A stretch of 64,000 bases of DNA. It comes from Mucilaginibacter straminoryzae (GTDB lineage: Bacteria > Bacteroidota > Bacteroidia > Sphingobacteriales > Sphingobacteriaceae). A program made the position numbers and the translations under genes. The stretch is from positions 372,001 through 436,000 of the forward strand of contig NZ_JALJEJ010000002.1 in assembly GCF_022953055.1 (NCBI RefSeq), written 5' to 3'. Of the stretch, positions 1-7,252 are shown piece after piece. A model generated the notes under the pieces. It was not told the origin of the DNA and did no database searches. It worked only from the letters and a program-made list of their open reading frames with translations. Each line of letters opens with the position of its first letter. Position 1 is the first letter of the stretch.

Positions 1-1767
1 CATGTCCGGTTTTCCCGCTATTTTAAAAACGAGGCTGATGAGAAAGCGACCCGAGCACGGCTGCTGGACAGCATTGCAGTTTTAAAGCGCGATACAGCCT
101 GGTCGCCGGAGAACTTACGTGCGCACCTCGATACCTATGAACGCCTGCTGGTAGCGATGGAAAGGCATCTCTGCTACTTCACGCTAAAATGTTACGTCAA
201 TAACAAAGATACGTTGGCCAGGCAGGCTTACGATCAGTTGGATGCTTCTACCGGCGCCCTTCAGGGAATGGTTAGCACCAGATTACTTAAGCCGGCTTTT
301 ATAAGTTTAACTGATGAACAACTGAGCAACTATGGCTTAACTGCTTACCGATACCTGTTAAAGCAGGCCGCCTGTGAAGCTGTTCACAACTTGTCAGACA
401 AAGAAGAGGCAATGGCCCATCAACTATCGGATGTCATGGTTGACCATTTGATTAACCGGTATGATGCATTAATGGACAATATCAAAGCGGATTCTGTCCA
501 GTCGGGATCGATAAAATATGATCCGGTTACTGCTTTGCCGGTTATTCTTAAAAGCCCCGACAGCACCCTACGCAGGAAAGGCACGGCCGCTTATCACCAG
601 GCCTATGCCCGGCATGCTGACGTACTGGCCACCACCCTGATTGATTTAACCATGCAGAAAACAGCCATGGCCAGGCTAAGGGGATTTAAGAGCGCTACCG
701 AACGTGCTTATCTCCGCAGATTACAACTGCCTGAAGCTGCGGTTAAGGAGATGCTTGCTGAAATAGCAAGGCATACCGATGTGCTTCAAAACTATCAGCG
801 CATACAGGCAGATCAGGTGAGCAGGATGACTGGGATCAAAAACGTCCATAGCTGGGACGCCTCATTACCGCTAAGCTATAAAGCTCAGGCACTGCCTTAC
901 GCCCAGGCCAGGTCGTTAATCTTAACCGCGTTGGAACCGCTGGGCATGGAATACGGACAGGCGTTTTCAAAACTGCTTGACCCGGCGAATGGTGAACTGG
1001 ATATCGCCGGTGGGCCAAACCGGGTGACTGAATTCACATCCGTTGGCTTCCCGGGTGTGCCCGAAAGCCTTTATATGAGGAGCTACAACGGAACCATCCG
1101 AGAAATTTCGCGTTTGGCGCACGAAGGCGGTCATGCAACGCATGAACAACTGATGAGCGATCACCTTTCTGTGCCGTCTTATAAAAACGGACCAAGTTTT
1201 TTATTTGAAGCCTACGCGATCTTCAATGAGTTATTACTGATGGATGAACTGGAAAAGCGTGCGCCTACGCCAGCAGGTAAGGCCTATTTTACCAAAATGT
1301 TTTTAGACAAGCTTTCGCTCGAGCTATTTACCTCTGCAGAAGAGGGTGCATTTGAACAAGGGCTTTACGAAGGTGTTGTTGCAGGGACGATTAATGACCG
1401 CCGGGGCGTGGATAGTCTTTATGCCGGTATTATGAACAAATATGACCGCTACTTTGCAAGTGAACCAGAAAGGCGCAGCGAGTGGATCAATAAGCGCCTG
1501 CTTTATGACGACCCCATTTACAATGTCAATTACCTTTACGCCATGCTGGTCTCTTGCAAGCTGTACACTATGGCCCATGAGGATCAGAAGAACTTCGCCC
1601 GGAAATACGCAGCACTGCTAAAAAATGGTTTTGACGCCCCTGCAGATGCCCTGCTTCAAAAGTTCATGGATTTTAAACTTAACCACACCGATCTGTTAAA
1701 TGGGGCACTAAAGCTGATGAAGGATAAAACATTGCAATTGCAAAAAATCTATGGCCAGGTTAAATAA
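1..1767 (+). CDS. M3-family oligoendopeptidase (5' end outside window)
   Basis: The reading frame is open from the first base of the window to the stop, so the first ATG at 157 is internal and the true start lies upstream. It is a zinc metallopeptidase that cleaves peptides. The HExxH signature appears as HEGGH (codons at 1120-1134) followed by ATHEQ. The downstream Glu in FEAYAIFNEL (about 1207) fits the third zinc ligand of the M3 (thimet/oligopeptidase F) family. The 588 codons seen are close to the usual 560-600 residues, so little is missing. It converges on the next gene, leaving about 70 bp between them. Family assignment is firm; substrate and location are unknown. Confidence 0.85.
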   Translation, partial: HVRFSRYFKNEADEKATRARLLDSIAVLKRDTAWSPENLRAHLDTYERLLVAMERHLCYFTLKCYVNNKDTLARQAYDQLDASTGALQGMVSTRLLKPAFISLTDEQLSNYGLTAYRYLLKQAACEAVHNLSDKEEAMAHQLSDVMVDHLINRYDALMDNIKADSVQSGSIKYDPVTALPVILKSPDSTLRRKGTAAYHQAYARHADVLATTLIDLTMQKTAMARLRGFKSATERAYLRRLQLPEAAVKEMLAEIARHTDVLQNYQRIQADQVSRMTGIKNVHSWDASLPLSYKAQALPYAQARSLILTALEPLGMEYGQAFSKLLDPANGELDIAGGPNRVTEFTSVGFPGVPESLYMRSYNGTIREISRLAHEGGHATHEQLMSDHLSVPSYKNGPSFLFEAYAIFNELLLMDELEKRAPTPAGKAYFTKMFLDKLSLELFTSAEEGAFEQGLYEGVVAGTINDRRGVDSLYAGIMNKYDRYFASEPERRSEWINKRLLYDDPIYNVNYLYAMLVSCKLYTMAHEDQKNFARKYAALLKNGFDAPADALLQKFMDFKLNHTDLLNGALKLMKDKTLQLQKIYGQVK

Positions 1768-1838
1768 AACGGGTGAACACGAATAGCAGCGCAACACAAA
1801 TCAGATGTAATTTATCTACGGGCTTAACCGCATGCCGA

Positions 1839-2987
1839 TTAATTTTCAGTAGCATCTGCATGCAGTATTTCCGGCGATATCAAAACGTAATCATATTTTT
1901 CAATTAGTTGGTAGGTATCTCTGGATAAGGTAGCGTCATACTTTACTTTCAATTTTCTCAGATCAATCAACACCCATTTATCCTTTTCATACAGGCTTGA
2001 AAATACCCTTGGATTTTCGTTCTCTTTGCTTGAGAAATCGTCTGTCAGTTTTCCATTTTCTATGGTGTAACGCACCATTAAATATACATTGGCAAAGCCG
2101 GTTTGGTTGCGCTGGGCAAGTTCGTAAACGGCGTTACCAATATCGTAAAGGTTGGTTTGCAGATTCATTCCTTTGGCTAAGTGATTGCTGCCCATTTTAA
2201 AGAATACCTTCTGTTTATTATCGGTTTGATTGTAACACCAGAAGAAGTTTTTTTTCATTAAAGCCGCCCTTGAAGCGTTATCGCCATTCCGGTAGATCTC
2301 TTTAGAAACCTTGATGCCTTGCAGAAGAGCTTTGTATTGCTTTTGCCCGATTGCATTGGCAAGGCTATCTAAAAGCAAGGTATTAGGGTACCACCACTTT
2401 GCCTGGAGGCTATCATACAGCGGTTTGTACCGCTGCCGGAATTTGTTTGACTGGGCCTGATAAATCTTCTTAAGACCATAGGGGAAGCTCATTTGAAATT
2501 CCTGATCGATTCCCCAGATATGATAACCAAACTTGTGCGCCGCCATTAGCATCTGTGCATCATTTGCGGTGCTGAAAAAAGGGAAAGTGCCAATCTTTGG
2601 ATAGCCCTCTTTAAATAGCTTCTCTATGGTGTCTGCCGGGTTGGTAGCCCGTGAAATGCGTGTTAATTCTGTAGCCGTATACGGCCCCACCTCAACGCAC
2701 CAATTTTTATAGCCATATTTTGCGGCGCTTTCAAGCGCATAAACGGTTAATTGTGAAAGCAAAGGCGAGTTATGATATTCGCCCCAGGCTACAAACTGGT
2801 TCTTGGCAAACAGACTGTCCAGTGTATCCCATCCCTTTCCCTCCGGGCGCTGCCCGTTAAAGGTGAAATAGCTGATATGGGAAGTAATGTATTTATTTAA
2901 CCTGTCCTCGTCAGAAACAGATTTTCCATTTTGCGCATAACTTAAAGAGTTTGCTAATAATAGGACAAGCAGAAGTAATTGTTTCAT
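1839..2987 (-). CDS. Secreted erythromycin-esterase/ChaN-like protein
   Basis: This 382-residue protein has an N-terminal signal peptide (MKQLLLLVLLLANSLSYAQ) and is probably periplasmic or secreted. The segment WGEYHN near residue 70, with an acidic VEVGPY about 35 residues later and KMGSNHLAKG near residue 265, resembles the GE-x-H / E-x-G / H pattern of the erythromycin esterase and ChaN/TIKI superfamily. Those enzymes share a fold and act on diverse substrates, and members in Bacteroidota are mostly uncharacterised. It is followed on the same strand by the upstream S41 peptidase gene with a 47-bp gap, so co-transcription is possible. The family call is tentative and no substrate can be named. 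Confidence 0.5.
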   Translation of the reverse strand: MKQLLLLVLLLANSLSYAQNGKSVSDEDRLNKYITSHISYFTFNGQRPEGKGWDTLDSLFAKNQFVAWGEYHNSPLLSQLTVYALESAAKYGYKNWCVEVGPYTATELTRISRATNPADTIEKLFKEGYPKIGTFPFFSTANDAQMLMAAHKFGYHIWGIDQEFQMSFPYGLKKIYQAQSNKFRQRYKPLYDSLQAKWWYPNTLLLDSLANAIGQKQYKALLQGIKVSKEIYRNGDNASRAALMKKNFFWCYNQTDNKQKVFFKMGSNHLAKGMNLQTNLYDIGNAVYELAQRNQTGFANVYLMVRYTIENGKLTDDFSSKENENPRVFSSLYEKDKWVLIDLRKLKVKYDATLSRDTYQLIEKYDYVLISPEILHADATEN

Positions 2988-3034
2988 TTAAATAGTGTTT
3001 AGCTGCCGATGATGTTTGTAAACTGATCCCTTAG

Positions 3035-4078
3035 CTACTTCTGCTTAAGCCACTGAATTGCAGCTTTCACTTTCAGGTCATTCCTCAGGTTATTAAAATC
3101 ATCTCCACCGGTAATCTCTTCATCTGGTTTAACGTTGTCGGTATACAAGCGTCCATTTCGGTCGGCTTCTACCGCTGTTGCAACAAATACACCTATCGTA
3201 CTGGTAAATTGAAAAGAGTTGTTGGCCGTTGTATAGCCGCCACTATCCTCGCCGATAAAGAATGTGTGGTTACGACCTTTAAAAGAAATGGCAAGTGCTT
3301 CACCAGAGCTACAGGTGTATGGCCCTATCAGCACAACAACTTTAAGGTCGTACAGGGGGTTGCCACGGCGGTTTATCCTGCACAAAGTATCATCGCCAGA
3401 ATAAACTTTATCCCTGCCGTTTTCACTTTCAATGCTCCATGCTTCCTCTTTCTTTGTACCCGGATAAACAAAGGCGCCAAGCTTTCCGGGTTTAAACAGA
3501 TTGCTTAGCCCGCCAATCATCGCATACATATCGCCACCGGTGTTTAAACGCAGATCGATCACCAAGCCTTTTAATTTTTCAGGCTTAAGCGCCATCAGTG
3601 AGTCTCTGATCTGCCGGGCAATGCTATTAACCGCACCCCGGTAAGTAGGGTTATTATTCGGGATAAGCAAATAGCCATAGCCTTTCTCCAGCATTTGCTT
3701 GCGCAGCCCGTAACCGTCTTTCATCTGTTTAATCAGGGCGGCATGCACTATTTTGTCCAATGGTTTATTATTTCCGGTCCATCCGTAATATTTGTTGTTA
3801 TAGGTGATAAACCCATGATGATCACCCAATAGCTGATACAATAATTTAACAGCTGGTAAAGCTTCTTTGATTGTTCCTGCGCTTGCCGCTTTGGCACGTA
3901 CACTGTCGTTTATCTTTTTCCAATCTGCACTTCCGCTATACAGCGAGTTGGCCTTGCTGAACTGAAGTAGGGTGTCAATAAGACGGCGTACGCTGTCTGC
4001 CTGTTGGGCATTGGCCTTACCAATGCTGGTTATCCCTACTGTTAAAATGATCAGGCACACTTTGATTGTTTTTTTCAT
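3035..4078 (-). CDS. S41-family peptidase, secreted
   Basis: A serine peptidase of the C-terminal-processing/tricorn group. Motifs seen are VIDLRLNTGGD near residue 180 and GPYTCSSGEALAIS near residue 255, which contains the probable catalytic Ser, followed by GEDSGGYTTANNSF. I chose the ATG at 4078 rather than the upstream in-frame ATG at 4105. It gives a clean signal peptide (MKKTIKVCLIILTVGITSIG) and has an AAAGGAT ribosome site immediately upstream. No PDZ domain is evident, as in many small Bacteroidota S41 proteins. The gene is divergent from the LytS/LytTR pair, and the shared intergenic region holds inverted repeats that could serve as operators. The physiological target is unknown. 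Confidence 0.85.
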   Translation of the reverse strand: MKKTIKVCLIILTVGITSIGKANAQQADSVRRLIDTLLQFSKANSLYSGSADWKKINDSVRAKAASAGTIKEALPAVKLLYQLLGDHHGFITYNNKYYGWTGNNKPLDKIVHAALIKQMKDGYGLRKQMLEKGYGYLLIPNNNPTYRGAVNSIARQIRDSLMALKPEKLKGLVIDLRLNTGGDMYAMIGGLSNLFKPGKLGAFVYPGTKKEEAWSIESENGRDKVYSGDDTLCRINRRGNPLYDLKVVVLIGPYTCSSGEALAISFKGRNHTFFIGEDSGGYTTANNSFQFTSTIGVFVATAVEADRNGRLYTDNVKPDEEITGGDDFNNLRNDLKVKAAIQWLKQK

Positions 4079-4138
4079 ATCCTTTGTTTTTAAGTTATGA
4101 AGCAAAGATGACCTGCAACTTTAACCGGCTAAATTTTC

Positions 4139-4243
4139 TTATCCCAACACCCGGATATATTATCCCACCACTATTTTAAATGTAATTACGCGTTGATACC
4201 TGCAACACAGGTTTTAATACTGCGATAAAGCCTGTTGGGATAA
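4139..4243. promoter_or_regulatory. Inverted/direct repeat cluster between S41 peptidase and LytS/LytTR genes
   Basis: TTATCCCAACA at 4139-4149 is the exact reverse complement of TGTTGGGATAA at 4233-4243. A further TTATCCCA lies at 4160-4167. All three sit in the divergent intergenic region. LytTR regulators bind short repeated sites upstream of targets, so these are candidate operators for the adjacent response regulator. The repeats are seen directly; the binding role is inference. Confidence 0.4.
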
Positions 4244-4283
4244 TAAACGGCCGATTGGTATACCTTCCTATTATATTTGGGCT

Positions 4284-5297
4284 ATGAAGCGTAACCGATT
4301 GGTCATTTATTATTTACTCGCATGGGTGTGTTATACGCTCTATCTTTATATTGATAACGTGGCCAACAAAAGGGGGACGCAACCTTACGTATGGTCAAAC
4401 CTTGTCGCGGGCTTTATAGAATTTTCGTTCTGTTTCTTTTTCGTTTATCCCACGTTACTAAAAGTCAAAAAAATATCACTGTTGGTGCTTGGGCTTGTTG
4501 TAGCCGACGGTTTGTTTATCGGTTGCAGGTACCTAATAGAAGAAGTGTTTTATTTATGGTTTTTAGGATATAGTAATTATGATCATCCGGTAGGATTTTG
4601 GTATTACGTCGGCGATAACTGGTGGCGCGCAGCCCAGCCTATCATATTCAGTTTTGTAGCCTGGGCATTACTAAACACCTATCAGAAAGAACAGGAAGCC
4701 GAACAATTAAAGCAGGAAAAAACACAAGCCGAACTGCTGTTTCTGAAAACACAGATCAACCCGCACTTTTTATACAATACGCTCAATTACCTGTACTCAT
4801 TAGCCTACCCCGTAAGCGATAAACTTGCAGACGCCATTGTTAAGCTTTCGCAACTAATGCGTTACATGCTTAATAATACCCTCGATGGAATGCTTGACCT
4901 AAGCTTAGAGATAGACTACCTTAGCAATTACATCAAGATTTACCGTTTACGCTTTGAAAAGAGCTTTTTTGTTGATTTTAAAGCAACCGGTGATTTTAAC
5001 GGAAAAAAGATTGCCTCGCTGATATTGATACCGCTGGTAGAAAATGCTTTCAAGCACGGTGTGGTCAACGATGCCGGCACGCCAATAAAAATTCTTATTA
5101 GTACTACCGGCCAACAATTAACCATGAAGGTTAGCAATAAAATAAGCTACGGGCAGAAGGATAGTTCAAGTGGTATAGGGCTGGTTAATATCAGAAGGCG
5201 GCTGGAGTTGATATACCCGGGCGGATATGAGCTTTTAATTAGTAATAACGGGAAATTTTACAGCACAACGCTGCATCTTATATTACATAAACCATGA
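4284..5297 (+). CDS. LytS-type sensor histidine kinase
   Basis: A 337-residue membrane histidine kinase of the His_kinase (PF06580) type. Four hydrophobic segments occupy about residues 7-135, followed by a short coiled coil (about 136-150). The phospho-acceptor box is TQINPHFLYNTLNYLYS, near residue 158. The ATP-binding part has an N-box, LVENAFKHG, near residue 253, and a glycine box, SSGIGLVNIRRRLELIYPGG, near residue 295. It lacks an extracytoplasmic sensor domain, so the signal is probably sensed in the membrane. Its stop overlaps the response-regulator start (ATGA), implying translational coupling. Partner and topology are clear; the stimulus is unknown. Confidence 0.92.
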   Translation: MKRNRLVIYYLLAWVCYTLYLYIDNVANKRGTQPYVWSNLVAGFIEFSFCFFFVYPTLLKVKKISLLVLGLVVADGLFIGCRYLIEEVFYLWFLGYSNYDHPVGFWYYVGDNWWRAAQPIIFSFVAWALLNTYQKEQEAEQLKQEKTQAELLFLKTQINPHFLYNTLNYLYSLAYPVSDKLADAIVKLSQLMRYMLNNTLDGMLDLSLEIDYLSNYIKIYRLRFEKSFFVDFKATGDFNGKKIASLILIPLVENAFKHGVVNDAGTPIKILISTTGQQLTMKVSNKISYGQKDSSSGIGLVNIRRRLELIYPGGYELLISNNGKFYSTTLHLILHKP

Positions 5298-6037
5298 CAA
5301 GGATACGCTGCATTGCTGTTGACGACGAAGTTTACGCTATAAACATGATTGCTGATTATATTGCCAGGGTATCCTACCTTGAGCTTGTCGGCACTACTAC
5401 AAATGCAATAGAAGCCTTGAACCTTGTCCAGAGCGGAGCGGTAGACCTTGTTTTTCTGGATATTCAAATGCCCGAGCTGACCGGCTTACAGTTTTTAAAA
5501 ATCTGCGGCGATAAATGTAAGGTGATCTTGACTACGGCTTATGCTGAATACGCCCTGGACGGATTTGAATACGGGGTAATTGATTATTTATTAAAACCGA
5601 TAGCGCTCGATCGCTTCCTTAGAGCCGCACAAAAAGCATTCGAGCAATTTACCGGTGTAAAGCAGCTTCCTGCAAAACAATTGATCCCTGCGGCTGCGGA
5701 AACGGTACCTACTGAACAAGACTACATCTTTATCAAGGGCGACAGCAAAAATAAATTTCTGAAAATAGACCACGGCGATATCCTTTATATACAGGGACTT
5801 AAAAATTATATCTCGATTTTTACCACCACCCAAAGAATCATTACCTACCAGAGTCTGCGGGATATTGACGAACTGCTCCCTCAGCCACCGTTTTACAGGA
5901 TACACAAATCTTACATCATTTCAATTGCTAAAATGCGCATGGTTGACGGGCATACGGTTTACATTGGCGATCAGGCAATACCCATTGGCGAAAGCTACCA
6001 AGAGAGCTTCCTTAAAATAATTAAAGACCGGACCTAA
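5294..6037 (+). CDS. LytTR-family response regulator
   Basis: A 247-residue regulator. The N-terminal receiver domain has the acidic pocket DDE at 10-12, the phospho-acceptor Asp56 in LVFLDIQMP, and the conserved Lys in YLLKPI near residue 101. The C-terminal LytTR DNA-binding domain (about 145-245) contains YIQGLKNYISIFT and FYRIHKSYIISI. It overlaps the kinase gene by four bases and forms a classical two-component pair with it. Likely targets are its own operon and the divergent S41 peptidase, because repeats lie between them; this is inference. An AlgR-type alternative name would describe the same architecture. Confidence 0.93.
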   Translation: MTRIRCIAVDDEVYAINMIADYIARVSYLELVGTTTNAIEALNLVQSGAVDLVFLDIQMPELTGLQFLKICGDKCKVILTTAYAEYALDGFEYGVIDYLLKPIALDRFLRAAQKAFEQFTGVKQLPAKQLIPAAAETVPTEQDYIFIKGDSKNKFLKIDHGDILYIQGLKNYISIFTTTQRIITYQSLRDIDELLPQPPFYRIHKSYIISIAKMRMVDGHTVYIGDQAIPIGESYQESFLKIIKDRT

Positions 6038-6054
6038 GCAGCTGCGTCGGATTT

Positions 6055-6216
6055 ATGGTTCAGTCGAAAATTTGGGGGATTATTCAAACATTCGCCGAAC
6101 GTATTTTAAAGGATAATCCCGATAAAGTATACTTTAACCTATGCCCGGTATGTAAAAAGTTAGCCCGAACGCCGGAAGCAAAACAATGTAGGTTTTGTGG
6201 GTATGATTGGCATTAA
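6055..6216 (+). CDS. 53-residue zinc-ribbon-like small protein
   Basis: A short ORF from ATG 6055 to TAA 6214-6216 encodes a 53-residue protein. Two knuckles, CPVC and CRFC, are separated by 13 residues, and the protein ends in GYDWH. This pattern suggests a small structural zinc ribbon. The leading sequence includes a basic amphipathic stretch (QTFAERILKDNPDK). It begins 17 bases after the response-regulator stop on the same strand, so it may be the third gene of that operon or its own unit. I recall similar short proteins in related genomes but cannot verify that here. Function is unknown. Confidence 0.6.
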   Translation: MVQSKIWGIIQTFAERILKDNPDKVYFNLCPVCKKLARTPEAKQCRFCGYDWH

Positions 6217-6287
6217 ATGCTGATAATTTAGGGTTTAGAGTCCCTTCTTCCGCACTGGTACCTGGTATATACCTACCATCTACCTAT

Positions 6288-6329
6288 ATCACTAAAGTGG
6301 TACGAGTTCGAATCTCGTTCTGGGCACCA
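6288..6329 (+). tRNA. tRNA 3'-end remnant (variable arm, T arm, acceptor, CCA)
   Basis: The stretch folds as the 3' part of a class II tRNA. A variable-arm hairpin occupies 6288-6301 (ATCAC-TAAA-GTGGT), the T arm 6302-6318 (ACGAG-TTCGAAT-CTCGT), the acceptor strand TCTGGGC 6319-6325, then A and CCA (6326-6329). The matching 5' acceptor GCCCAGA, D arm and anticodon arm are not found upstream, so this is not a functional gene. The long variable arm and acceptor sequence suggest a tRNA-Leu origin (inference). Such remnants usually mark an integration attachment site. Confidence 0.6.
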
Positions 6330-6345
6330 TGCTCGATTAAGCAAG

Positions 6346-6363
6346 AGCCTACATAAGTAGGCT
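6346..6363 (+). terminator. Stem-loop after the tRNA remnant
   Basis: AGCCTAC-ATAA-GTAGGCT forms a perfect 7-bp stem with a 4-base loop 16 bases after the remnant CCA. No U tract follows, so intrinsic termination is doubtful. It may be a leftover tRNA processing or termination structure. Confidence 0.3.
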
Positions 6364-6441
6364 ACAACTTAAGTGCTTGTGGTAATGGTATTTGTGCGGG
6401 AGAAATATTTTGAAGTATTTTTATGCAAGCTATGTTTAAAA

Positions 6442-6771
6442 ATGCTTGCACATATCATTCAACATAAGGGCAAAGGCGGATGGGTAATAGGTATGCCTTT
6501 AATAATCGGCTTTGTATTATTTGTGCTGACTGATGCATTATCAATTAACGACAAGTATAACGGCGCCGTTACTTTTTTGCTGTCAGGCGTTTCATTATTT
6601 GTAATGGATAACAAACGTGTAAAAGTATACGAGGGGGCAATAGTTCAACGGGTTGTCTATTTACCAAGAATAAAACGACAACATACCTTTATGTGGGTAG
6701 AACTGAGATATTGTGCGATTCTAATTACGTTAGTTGGTTGCGTGTGGTTGATTAATCTGCTATCGGCTTAA
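6442..6771 (+). CDS. Hypothetical two-helix membrane protein
   Basis: Not recognised. The chosen ATG at 6442 gives 109 residues (MLAHIIQHKGKGGWVIG...). The frame stays open to a GTG at 6373, but that extension (Cys-rich, no membrane logic) looks non-coding. There are hydrophobic segments around residues 14-31 and 38-50 and near the C-terminus (CAILITLVGCVWLINLL), so an inner-membrane protein with two or three helices is likely. It lies just after the tRNA remnant in AT-rich DNA and has no functional neighbour, consistent with accessory DNA. No function can be assigned. Confidence 0.5.
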   Translation: MLAHIIQHKGKGGWVIGMPLIIGFVLFVLTDALSINDKYNGAVTFLLSGVSLFVMDNKRVKVYEGAIVQRVVYLPRIKRQHTFMWVELRYCAILITLVGCVWLINLLSA

Positions 6772-6826
6772 TATGGCAATAGTAGCACATATGTAACGCT
6801 TGCGCCAGTGACGGACAATAATTAAT

Positions 6827-7027
6827 ATGGGAAACAAAACGACAGGTAGTTTTGAAAGGATAAAAAATCTGAAGGAACAATTTCAGCATTTATCATCCGA
6901 AAAGTTAGCTAAAAGACTACTTAATTTTCGTGAGAGTAATGATATCTCAATTGCTTATAAACAAATATTAAAAGAGCGTGGAATCGATGATTATTTAATT
7001 TATTTAGATTCACTTGAGAATAATTGA
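6827..7027 (+). CDS. Hypothetical small protein, 66 residues
   Basis: Not recognised. A short, charged, helix-rich soluble protein (FERIKNLKEQFQHLSSEKLAKRL and similar) without cysteines or signal sequence. It follows the membrane gene by 55 bp on the same strand, within AT-rich accessory DNA. The amino-acid composition looks like genuine coding sequence, but no domain is visible. The following interval to 7252 contains no gene; it holds only a GGCACG-TAAGCT-CGTGCC hairpin at 7123-7140. Confidence 0.45.
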   Translation: MGNKTTGSFERIKNLKEQFQHLSSEKLAKRLLNFRESNDISIAYKQILKERGIDDYLIYLDSLENN

Positions 7028-7252
7028 AAAAGGAATAGGCTGAAATAAACGCGAAACGGCTTACTGATGGCAAATCAAGTCCATCTTCAATAGACATTAG
7101 CTACAAGGTCGTAATAGCAGCGGGCACGTAAGCTCGTGCCAACATTGGAATTACACGGCATTTGAAATTATTGAAAGCAATCTACTAGCTTGCTCCCTGT
7201 ATTTATAAATTGATGCTTTCATTTCGATATACAAACCTTTATTACAACAACA

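Noticed and set aside
4272..4279. TATATTTG as a promoter core for the LytS gene
   Set aside because: It matches TAnnTTTG but lies only 4 bases before the ATG, which would make the message leaderless; a -33 partner is not convincing.
6220..6300. 5' half of a tRNA upstream of the 3' remnant
   Set aside because: No GCCCAGA acceptor strand or D arm; the TGGTA-TATACC-TACCA hairpin at about 6263 has a six-base loop and wrong spacing for an anticodon arm.
7123..7140. GGCACG-TAAGCT-CGTGCC hairpin as a terminator
   Set aside because: Six-base stem without a U tract, about 100 bp from the nearest gene end; recorded only as a structure.
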